A DNA stretch of 28,254 nucleotides from a virus, in IMG/VR virus record IMGVR_UViG_3300027730_000111, positions 1 to 28,254 of that record, one strand, 5' to 3'. Position 1 is the first letter of the stretch, and every line of letters begins with the position of its first letter. The notes below the pieces were generated by a model. The model saw only the letters and a list, made by a program, of their open reading frames with translations. It was not told where the DNA came from and ran no database searches. Shown here piece by piece: positions 16,866 through 23,501 of the stretch. Made by a program: the position numbers and the translations under genes.

Positions 16866-17471
16866 ATGAATAAGTTTGTTAAGCTGTATGAGTCAGCAAT
16901 CCAGAGGTATACACGTGGTGGGTTTCTAACGGGAGATTTGGTAAAATTCATAGATTATGCATTTAAAGATGATTTCTTCAAAAAACAATCACCAAACTAT
17001 GTTCAAAAGGCTAAAGCTTTTAGCGAAGGCGGTTTAAACATAAGAGTTAGTGCTGTGAAAGCTGTAAGACCTACGATCCATTCTGGTGACGTACAGAACG
17101 AAGCAGATGAGTTTCTAATTGATATTGTGCAAGAGTTAGCACCCGGGTGCTATAAAGAATTTATAACAATACCAGCTCATTTACTTTCGCCTATTGATGT
17201 TTATCCGAATCTATTACCAGTACCAGATAGCTTAAAAAGACACAATCACACCATAGTTAAGCCTCAAGAGGTTGATATTAAGGACGAAGAAGAATTATGC
17301 CTATCCCCACACCGTCAAACTCTTACTAGCGATGTTGGTGACAAGAAAGATTCTGAAGGCGATAGAAAGCTCAATAACTTCAATACAAAAATTCCTAGCT
17401 TACCAGCAAAAGATGAATCTAATCCAAGCGTTGATTCAGGTACTCACAGATATCTACCTAAGAAGCGCTAA
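16866..17471 (+). CDS. Conserved T4-like phage protein of unknown function (FLTGDLVKF type)
   Basis: 201 residues on the plus strand. The N-terminal 130 residues look like a folded domain: KLYESAIQRYTRGGFLTGDL, then LNIRVSAVKAVRPT, a beta-rich EFLIDIVQELAPGCYKEFIT, and PVPDSLKRHNHT. From memory, similar N-termini (YES...RF..GGFLTGD.V) occur in hypothetical proteins of T4-like cyanophages; this was not checked by a search. The C-terminal 70 residues are polar and low in hydrophobic residues, so probably disordered. No catalytic motif is visible. The last 14 bases overlap the end of the convergent clamp-loader gene. A virion or assembly role is possible, given its late-type promoter element, but is not demonstrated. 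Confidence 0.8.
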   Translation: MNKFVKLYESAIQRYTRGGFLTGDLVKFIDYAFKDDFFKKQSPNYVQKAKAFSEGGLNIRVSAVKAVRPTIHSGDVQNEADEFLIDIVQELAPGCYKEFITIPAHLLSPIDVYPNLLPVPDSLKRHNHTIVKPQEVDIKDEEELCLSPHRQTLTSDVGDKKDSEGDRKLNNFNTKIPSLPAKDESNPSVDSGTHRYLPKKR

Positions 17472-18393
17472 TATCAGATAAAGCCAGCACTAAGCAATAA
17501 AAATTAATTTCTTGATCAACTACAAACGCTGATCTATACATATACTCACCAATAGTAATCAGCCATAGCTTTTTTTGATGCTCCCCTAAAGAGTAGTTGC
17601 CATTGCAAGTAGAATCAAACAGTGATTTCATTAATAAAGAATAATCGCCTTGAAATGCTGCCTCATTTTCAATAATTAACTTTCGAACAGCCTGAGCTTT
17701 CTTGCTAGTAATTAAAGTGATTATCTTATCGGTAAATTCATCTTGAATATTTAAATCGGGTATTGATAAAGTACCAGTAATACTATATTTTTGCATTTCA
17801 TTAATGCACTTACGTATATCAGGAAAATATTTTCGAACTAACCCTACTAACTTCTTCTTATTACCCTCATCAACAACAATATTTTCCATCTTAAGAATAG
17901 TATAGCATCTCTTAAGAACATCTGGTAAGCTTGGTTCTAAATCTATAAACTGACACCGGCTTTGCAGAGGTCCAATGACTCTATGCTTATAATTACAGGT
18001 TAAAATAAACCTACAATGTGCGGCGTACTCTTCCAAAACATTGCGTAACGATCTTTGAGCCTCCATGGAAGCCATACCATCTACTTCATCAAGCAAAACA
18101 ATTTTCTTTTTTCCATTAAAACTCTTTGTTCTACTAAACCCGGTTATATCATTTCTTACTGCGTCAATTCCAACTTCAGAACAATTCTGATAGATATGCT
18201 CTGCATCTAGAGCCGCAATTAAAACCTTTGATGTAGTTGTCTTGCCTATGCCTTGATGGCCACAAAACATTAAATTAGGAATTTCCTCGTTCTTTACAAA
18301 CGAATTAATTATTTTTCTTGTATTGTCGGATAAAACGATATCACTAACGTTTTTAGGGCGATATTTTTCTACCCAAAGCTTATCTACATCCAT
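17458..18393 (-). CDS. Sliding-clamp loader large subunit, gp44 type (AAA+ ATPase)
   Basis: 311 residues from ATG 18393. Clamp loaders open the ring-shaped polymerase clamp and place it on primer-template DNA using ATP. The protein opens with LWVEKYRPKNVSDIVL, the standard start of this family. It then has Walker A GHQGIGKT (45-52), Walker B IVLLDEVD (98-105), a sensor-1 segment LTCNYKH (about 131-137) and the SRC arginine-finger motif LQSRC (143-147). All key residues are present, so it should be active. The frame extends upstream to 18486, but those 31 residues overlap the dUTPase gene and lie outside the family, so the internal ATG, one base after the dUTPase stop, is preferred. The small subunit (gp62 type) and the clamp (gp45 type) are not in the window. 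Confidence 0.92.
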   Translation of the reverse strand: MDVDKLWVEKYRPKNVSDIVLSDNTRKIINSFVKNEEIPNLMFCGHQGIGKTTTSKVLIAALDAEHIYQNCSEVGIDAVRNDITGFSRTKSFNGKKKIVLLDEVDGMASMEAQRSLRNVLEEYAAHCRFILTCNYKHRVIGPLQSRCQFIDLEPSLPDVLKRCYTILKMENIVVDEGNKKKLVGLVRKYFPDIRKCINEMQKYSITGTLSIPDLNIQDEFTDKIITLITSKKAQAVRKLIIENEAAFQGDYSLLMKSLFDSTCNGNYSLGEHQKKLWLITIGEYMYRSAFVVDQEINFYCLVLALSDISAS

Positions 18394-18394
18394 A

Positions 18395-18844
18395 TTATTT
18401 ACCGCTGCTACCAAATCCCTTTTCACCACGATCAGCCGCCTGAACTGCACCCCAATCAACCGACATTTGAATATTAAAATGCACAACTAGCTGTGCAATC
18501 CTATCACCTTTATTAACCTGGTATGGTTGATCATTATGATTGTACAGTAGTACTCCTAAATCTCCCCTATAGTTCTGATCGATAACACCGGGATGTGCTA
18601 AGACACCGCTCTTAAAGCTTAGCCCCGATCTCGACTCCACACTTATCCAGTATCCCGGTTCAATATAAGCTAATTTTAAGCCTACCGGCACCACAACACG
18701 GTCATTCGCTGGAATTACTGTACTTTCTACAGCTGAAAGATCCCACCCTGAATCGGACGGGTAATTCTTCTGCGGTAAAACAGCATCCTGGTGTGTTTTC
18801 TCAAATTTCATAAAAGGATTATAGGTGGGTAGTTCCATAAACAT
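18395..18844 (-). CDS. dut: dUTP diphosphatase (trimeric dUTPase)
   Basis: 149 residues, the usual length. It hydrolyses dUTP to dUMP and pyrophosphate, keeping uracil out of phage DNA and feeding dTMP synthesis. All five motifs of the trimeric family are present in order: I SDSGWDLSA (30-38, with Trp where Tyr or Phe is common), II SRSGLSFKSG (71-80), III GVIDQNYRGDLG (86-97, with the catalytic Asp89 and substrate-stacking Tyr92, and Asp instead of Glu after RG), IV KGDRIAQL (112-119), V RGEKGFGSSGK (139-149, the flexible lid over the active site). An alternative ATG lies two codons inside the chosen start, at 18838. The gene is followed after one base by the clamp loader, making a two-gene nucleotide/replication unit. 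Confidence 0.95.
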   Translation of the reverse strand: MFMELPTYNPFMKFEKTHQDAVLPQKNYPSDSGWDLSAVESTVIPANDRVVVPVGLKLAYIEPGYWISVESRSGLSFKSGVLAHPGVIDQNYRGDLGVLLYNHNDQPYQVNKGDRIAQLVVHFNIQMSVDWGAVQAADRGEKGFGSSGK

Positions 18845-18874
18845 AATATAACGTATGGTATATCGAATTCAATA

Positions 18875-18882
18875 GATAAATA
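18875..18882 (+). promoter_or_regulatory. Late-promoter-like GATAAATA element deciding a GTG start
   Basis: GATAAATATAATGTG: the element ends 4 nt before the GTG at 18887. The same 4-nt spacing occurs before the ATGs at 3089 and 24931. This supports the GTG as the start of the plus-strand gene, since the frame would otherwise extend upstream without any ATG. Confidence 0.45.
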
Positions 18883-18886
18883 TAAT

Positions 18887-19381
18887 GTGGACGAAAAAGA
18901 ATTTAGTGTCAATGATCTTATTAATGAACTGAACATTAATACCAAGGAAAACAAAGCTCTTCTAAAGAACGAAGAGTTCAATCTACCTAAAGATAAGTTG
19001 GAAGAATTTGTATTGAATAGTACAGGTAGATTGGTAACACAAGGGCTCGAGATTGTTGAAGGGGTTAAGGAATATGTTATGAATAATCCAGAGAGCAGAG
19101 AAGTACTAGCTCTATCAGATGCGTTAAAAGCGGTAGCAAGCGCACTTTCAGTAGTTAAGGATATACATGTATCTCAAATAAAGCGAGATAGTGCTAAAGA
19201 TCTCAAGACTATGGAAATCGAGGCAAAGAAAAATATTAAGGAAGAAGAAGCTAGAGTTGGTCTGTTTATTACCCGGGATGAGCTTTTTAGGAAAATAATG
19301 GAAGATGCTAAAGTGATAGAAACAGAGGCTTCTGTAATTACGAAACCCCAAGCACTTTCCGAGTCGTCACCGAACTCGTAA
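18887..19381 (+). CDS. Possible terminase small subunit (gp16-like), GTG start
   Basis: 164 residues, strongly helical and charged. The centre (RLVTQGLEIVEGVKEYVMNN, then REVLALSDALKAVASALSVV, then DIHVSQIKRDS) resembles in pattern the central coiled-coil helices of T4-like small terminases, which form rings that help the large subunit begin DNA packaging. The length (T4 gp16 is about 164 residues) also fits. The acidic N-terminus is EFSVNDLINELNIN. The C-terminal third is a charged helix (KTMEIEAKKNIKEEEARVGL) with a polar tail. No helix-turn-helix is evident, as in T4 gp16. The start is GTG; the ATG two bases upstream is out of frame and soon stops. The 3' end overlaps the convergent gene at 19338 by 44 bases. 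The assignment is inference from pattern and size; a scaffold or chaperone is the main alternative. Confidence 0.75.
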   Translation: MDEKEFSVNDLINELNINTKENKALLKNEEFNLPKDKLEEFVLNSTGRLVTQGLEIVEGVKEYVMNNPESREVLALSDALKAVASALSVVKDIHVSQIKRDSAKDLKTMEIEAKKNIKEEEARVGLFITRDELFRKIMEDAKVIETEASVITKPQALSESSPNS

Positions 19382-20183
19382 CCTCTTTTAGCTGGTTGAA
19401 TAGCAGATCTTGATTCAAAGTATTACCCTCAACATTAACAGAAATATTAGTTTTAGGTACAAATTGTATGTTATTAGTAGCAGACCGTGGATTATAATTA
19501 CAGTATAACTGTATAACGTTGTATAACTCTTTGAATTCTGATTGTATTTTTTCATTTAAACTAGGAATAGCATTTTTCATACGAACAAAATGTTGGGTAT
19601 CAGGTGTTAGATTGCTTCCCTGGGAAACGTTTCCGCTCTGTACTGTACTCTGTATGTTTTGAATATTCTTACGAAATACCATATTTGTTTTTTTACTAAG
19701 TTCAGCGTGTAGCAATTGTGTCGAAGGACTCATTTTATTTGTTAAACTTGCACCATAGCGTAATGGTGTCATCATCTTACTACCAGTAACATCACTTACA
19801 AGCTGTAGGGAGTCATCTAGATAGTTTTCTAGCCGCGCCAAACTACCTATGCTATCACTGAATTGTTTATAAAAAGTACCTTCATTAATCTCTACTCTTA
19901 CTTGATTCTTTACCTCATTAAGAGCAGTATTAAATTTAGAAATCCAATCTGCAGCAAATTGAGGTTGCATGGATTTCATTTGATTGTCTAACTTAATAAA
20001 GAAATCTTTTTGTGATGTAATAACATCGTTCTGTACCTTTGTTAGATTGTAATCAATAGAGGTTTGTAATTCGGTAGAATAATTATTAATAGTAGATAAG
20101 AAGTTTGAAGCTTTATCGTAAAAATCTTTTTTATAAAAAAGATTAATTTGTGTTAGTTGAGGGTCTATTGTTTTAGAGTTCAT
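19338..20183 (-). CDS. Helical tail-module protein of unknown role (tape-measure or hub accessory candidate)
   Basis: 281 residues, last gene of the tail-tube/hub run, coupled by an ATGA overlap to the hub gene. Residues 1-130 are mostly amphipathic helix (LTQINLFYKKDFYDKASNFL, DWISKFNTALNEVKNQVRVE). The middle is Gly/Ser/Asn-rich, and the C-terminus reads ISVNVEGNTLNQDLLFNQLK. That last pattern, a short beta strand followed by a helix, resembles by eye the C-terminal ends of many tail tape-measure proteins. It is short for a tape measure. It occupies the slot after the hub, where some T4-like phages place the lysozyme/spike gp5, but it has no lysozyme motif. Function is unassigned. The last 44 bases overlap the plus-strand gene ending at 19381. 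Confidence 0.82.
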   Translation of the reverse strand: MNSKTIDPQLTQINLFYKKDFYDKASNFLSTINNYSTELQTSIDYNLTKVQNDVITSQKDFFIKLDNQMKSMQPQFAADWISKFNTALNEVKNQVRVEINEGTFYKQFSDSIGSLARLENYLDDSLQLVSDVTGSKMMTPLRYGASLTNKMSPSTQLLHAELSKKTNMVFRKNIQNIQSTVQSGNVSQGSNLTPDTQHFVRMKNAIPSLNEKIQSEFKELYNVIQLYCNYNPRSATNNIQFVPKTNISVNVEGNTLNQDLLFNQLKEVTSSVTTRKVLGVS

Positions 20184-21724
20184 ATGGATGTGTCGTTATT
20201 ATTACTTTTATTAAAATTATAAGTTTTAACAGCAACTATATTGTTAAAATATGTACCAGCTCCAAATACATGTTCAACTGTAGTTATCATATACATACCT
20301 AAGGATTTATTATCAAACTCACTATTGGTTTGACTATCAGACCGTGAGATAGTAATAAATTTGCCTGGGTTTCTCACAACATTGCCGCGACACCTAAAAG
20401 ATATAGTAGTATTAAGAAAGATACTCGAGAGCAAGAATCTGTTTCGTCCTGAGTTTAGTCGCGATATCGGATCTGTATTAGGATTGTATTTGTTAATAAT
20501 ATTTTTTTGCTGGAGTCTTGTTTGATTTAGAGGAAGGTTAGATGTAGGGTTAAGACCTATGCTACCTTTTAAGGTATTCACAAAGTTTTTCTTATACGTT
20601 TCTATATTTTTATTAATATTATTCTCTGTTATATCAATACTAAAAACTTTCTTATTTGCGTCATAGTTATGTACCATATGAGATACAAGATTATTAGTTA
20701 CATCAACTGAAGCGGGGTTTGATATTTGAAAATTATCAACTAAACAATAATCGGTCAAATCATATGAAAAGATTGATGAAGGGGTTCGCTTAGGTTGATC
20801 GCTTGCTGCACCACTATCAGTTTGCTGTTTTCCAAGAATAAAGTTTTCTATTAGTCCTGGTCCCCCTAAATCACCAAAAGAGTTATTCCCGCGATAATAC
20901 GCACTTTTAAATAATTGTGCGATTGGTATTAACGACCACACCTCATTATGCTTCATTAATATAGCAGGAGAATTTTGATTAGCTGAATCACTTACATGGT
21001 TATCAAGTAAATACTGTAGATCATCAATAGCTTTATAGTGAGATGGGCTACTATAAAAAATTTTTGTACCGCCTTGGTCCCAGTCTCCCGTTTGCAATGT
21101 TAGGTTGTATTCCTTGTAGATTTCCTCTAGAAGTTTTTTTATTGCATCACCTGTATACATACTACGCTCGCCATCTCCAATGCCTTTGCTATATCTTCCT
21201 GTACTAAAGTAAGAATTTTTTTCTTTTAAAAGTTGATAAGTATAATCATATAGAAAAAGCTTTTTTTGCTTAATAGTTTTATCTTCATAGATAAGATCTT
21301 CTGAATCGTATACTGAAAAAAGATAATTTATGGATAAATCAGGATTTTTAGTTTTGTAATTATTGAGAGTACCAGTATCATCACGATCGATAAACGGTTC
21401 AATTTGAACTAACAATAAATCTCTACCATCGCCACGAAAAGTGTATGGTTTAAACGATTTGTTTATCTCCCCGTCTGTATTACTTCCAATACTATCAAAG
21501 CTTTCTAAAGCATCCAACTGATTATTAAAAATAATATAGCCATCAGTATAAAAGGAAGTAATTCTATCTGTCATTTTAAAATCGACAATAGCGGAATAAT
21601 TTATTTTAGCAAAATTTCCATTTGTATTTAATAATATTACATTAAAGCGGTACTTATTATCTGATATCGTTACAATATCATCATCAAAAGAATTAAATCC
21701 AAGATTTTGTAGTACAGGGTGCAT
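20180..21724 (-). CDS. Baseplate hub protein, gp27 type
   Basis: 514 residues, larger than T4 gp27 (about 390). Hub proteins of the gp27/gpD/VgrG-N type form the trimeric ring joining the tube to the central spike. The N-terminal beta barrel (YRFNVILLNTNGNFAKINYS, TDGYIIFNN) and a second barrel (YLFSVYDSEDLIYEDKTIKQ, LFLYDYTYQLLKEKNSYFST) fit the duplicated fold. The segment DAIKKLLEEIYKEYNL with SPSHYKAIDDLQYLLDNHVS is the helical part common to hub proteins. The C-terminal barrel is clear: RCRGNVVRNPGKFITISRSD, then SLGMYMITTVEHVFGAGTYF, then NIVAVKTY, the strand order seen in phage late-control D-like hubs. Its ATG shares one base with the gp53-like stop (TAATG). The family call is firm, the exact gp27 equivalence moderate. 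Confidence 0.85.
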   Translation of the reverse strand: MHPVLQNLGFNSFDDDIVTISDNKYRFNVILLNTNGNFAKINYSAIVDFKMTDRITSFYTDGYIIFNNQLDALESFDSIGSNTDGEINKSFKPYTFRGDGRDLLLVQIEPFIDRDDTGTLNNYKTKNPDLSINYLFSVYDSEDLIYEDKTIKQKKLFLYDYTYQLLKEKNSYFSTGRYSKGIGDGERSMYTGDAIKKLLEEIYKEYNLTLQTGDWDQGGTKIFYSSPSHYKAIDDLQYLLDNHVSDSANQNSPAILMKHNEVWSLIPIAQLFKSAYYRGNNSFGDLGGPGLIENFILGKQQTDSGAASDQPKRTPSSIFSYDLTDYCLVDNFQISNPASVDVTNNLVSHMVHNYDANKKVFSIDITENNINKNIETYKKNFVNTLKGSIGLNPTSNLPLNQTRLQQKNIINKYNPNTDPISRLNSGRNRFLLSSIFLNTTISFRCRGNVVRNPGKFITISRSDSQTNSEFDNKSLGMYMITTVEHVFGAGTYFNNIVAVKTYNFNKSNNNDTSI

Positions 21725-22116
21725 TATTGTTTTAACTGAACGTTAATATTGTTAATAATTGACGGGACAAAGCTAGGCTTTATAATATTGAGACGAGTAC
21801 CTGCAGGTGGGTATAATATAGGATTGTAGATGTTATTTGCCAATACAATCAACCACCACAGATTCATTGTCTTGTATTCATCGTAACTAATAACAGTCCA
21901 TGGCATAATCCTATTTAAAGTAATGGTATAATAGGTTTCCGGTTGCAGCGGCGTGGGTATGTATATGCTATTAATAAGATTATAGTAGAGAAACGGTTTT
22001 GTGTTCGCATCTTCTACAGGATACATTCTAAAGATATTTTCATAGCTATTCTGTGGCAGTTGCGCTAAAGCCGCTATGTCTTGTCTAAAAACGCCTAATG
22101 CTGATAATCCAATCAT
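21724..22116 (-). CDS. Baseplate wedge protein, gp53 type (LysM-like)
   Basis: 130 residues. T4 gp53 joins neighbouring wedges and carries a LysM-like fold. Here FRMYPVEDANTKPFLYYNLI is followed by YYTITLNRIMPWTVISYDEY, NLWWLIVLANNIYNPI and PPAGTRLNIIKP. The order is the family's: a preceding strand, an aromatic W-ISY step, then the WWLI-LANNI-NP helix and the proline/glycine turn before a final LxIIKP strand. The gene overlaps the gp48-like stop by ATGA and shares a base with the hub start, so three baseplate genes are translated in series. It is shorter than T4 gp53 (about 196 residues), lacking a C-terminal extension. Confidence 0.8.
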   Translation of the reverse strand: MIGLSALGVFRQDIAALAQLPQNSYENIFRMYPVEDANTKPFLYYNLINSIYIPTPLQPETYYTITLNRIMPWTVISYDEYKTMNLWWLIVLANNIYNPILYPPAGTRLNIIKPSFVPSIINNINVQLKQ

Positions 22117-23501
22117 TGTGTTGCTACCTCTGTTGCTTGGCTGAACAACCTACGGCGGTTTCCACTAAACTGGGTAGGTACCCCAATTATGCCTTGTGTC
22201 TCTTGTAGAGTTCTAGTCGAGGAAGTAGATATAATATTGTACTTATCGTATAACATAGAATAGAGGAAATTCTGGGATTCCCTTACTAAAGCTCTAAGAG
22301 TTATTGTAACGTCATAAGCATCAGGGATAATAGATTCAATCTTTATTGTCCCAGTACCATATGGAACATCAATTAACATTTTTCTTACAGAGCCAACAAA
22401 GGCAACCTTCATAGTCTCAATGTAAGCGTAGGGATAATAACGAGACCCCGGTATGCTAACCTCGTAAATTACAGGTGGATCAATTAAATCTCTACTACGT
22501 CGATTGGGTCGATTTTGATAAGCTAGTAAGTACAGTAATTGCCAATTACGTAATACGTCAGTGTACGTTGCCCACCCGGTGTTAACAAGAGGAAATTTAA
22601 ATATTAAAGCTTCACCATCTTCACTAAAATTATAAAATTTTGGTTTTTCTATATATATTCCCGGTGCATTCATGTTTGCATTAGCAGCTACAGTCAGTGC
22701 AGCGGATCCTAAGTTTTCTGATAAGCCGTAAAATGCTCCACCTGGGCCTCCTATTTCTGCAGGATTAAGATTTGGTGTACTACTGAATTTGTTGCTAATA
22801 TCATTCAAAGTATTAACAAAGTATGGAAATCTATAATAAAATTCTGTATCTTCAGTCAAATAAAGACCCTCATAGGGTAATAAGTATTTGCTATTTAAAC
22901 TTTCAACATTTAAGTTTGCGCCAGCGGTTTGTGCTACATCTAGTCCAAAACCTGCAAGTCGGCTTAAATTATTGAGAGCCCCTGCCCCACCCACAGCGGC
23001 ACCGACTGCCGCACCTCCCAATTGTGTAGCGCCTGCGATAAAATCAGCAAATGGGGCTGTTGTTAGAAACACCTCTGAGGTTGCTCCTGCTGCTCGTCCT
23101 AATTGTCTACCTCCAAATTGATTTACGAGAGTAGCACCAAGAGCCGCGTCAACTAACCCACCAGCAAGAGGAAATTTTGCTTTAAAGTTATTAATAAAAT
23201 TAGTTGCATCAGTAACCGATTCCTGAATTGCATATGTGTAGTATGCAGCTTGTGCAACAAAAGAGTTAGTTATTAATCTCTTTTCTTTTAAATATATCTC
23301 TGGTACTCCGACTTTACTTTCAGCAGGAGAAGTTGTCCAGTGAAAATCATTAATAATATCGTATAGAGAAAATCCTGTTGCGGCATCACTTATACAGTTT
23401 GCGCCACCTGTAGACGACCCCCTTCGTACAGGTACGGCTTTTGGTGCACCAAATCGTTTTTCTTGCTCTTTAAAAGAGTATAGTTTATTAGATAAGTTCA
23501 T
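22113..23501 (-). CDS. Baseplate tail-tube cap, gp48 type, with glycine/alanine-rich insert
   Basis: 462 residues; T4 gp48 is about 364. gp48 sits between the hub and the tube and templates the first rings. The C-terminal half shows a tube-like domain: EALIFKFPLVNTG, TYTDVLRNWQLLYLLAYQN, VIYEVSIPGSRYYPYAYIET, MKVAFVGSVRKMLID and AYDVTITLRALVRESQNFLY. Residues about 111-197 form a striking Gly/Ala-rich stretch (GGLVDAALGATLVNQFGG, TQLGGAAVGAAVGGAGAL) with glycine-zipper spacing. It probably accounts for the extra length. The N-terminus (FSLYDIINDFHWTTSP) may hold a conserved anchoring segment. The stop overlaps the gp53-like start; the ATG shares a base with the preceding stop. The gp48 call rests on order and the C-terminal pattern; gp54 is the alternative. 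Confidence 0.75.
   Translation of the reverse strand: MNLSNKLYSFKEQEKRFGAPKAVPVRRGSSTGGANCISDAATGFSLYDIINDFHWTTSPAESKVGVPEIYLKEKRLITNSFVAQAAYYTYAIQESVTDATNFINNFKAKFPLAGGLVDAALGATLVNQFGGRQLGRAAGATSEVFLTTAPFADFIAGATQLGGAAVGAAVGGAGALNNLSRLAGFGLDVAQTAGANLNVESLNSKYLLPYEGLYLTEDTEFYYRFPYFVNTLNDISNKFSSTPNLNPAEIGGPGGAFYGLSENLGSAALTVAANANMNAPGIYIEKPKFYNFSEDGEALIFKFPLVNTGWATYTDVLRNWQLLYLLAYQNRPNRRSRDLIDPPVIYEVSIPGSRYYPYAYIETMKVAFVGSVRKMLIDVPYGTGTIKIESIIPDAYDVTITLRALVRESQNFLYSMLYDKYNIISTSSTRTLQETQGIIGVPTQFSGNRRRLFSQATEVATQ

Noticed and set aside
18394-18486. 31-residue N-terminal extension of the clamp loader
   Set aside because: It overlaps the dUTPase gene in another frame and precedes the family's usual start (LWVEKYRP). 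The ATG at 18393, one base after the dUTPase stop, fits better.
19338-19381. Rho-independent terminator between the two convergent genes
   Set aside because: The region is the coding overlap of both genes. A short GAGTCG/CGAACTC-like complementarity exists but no U-rich tract follows.
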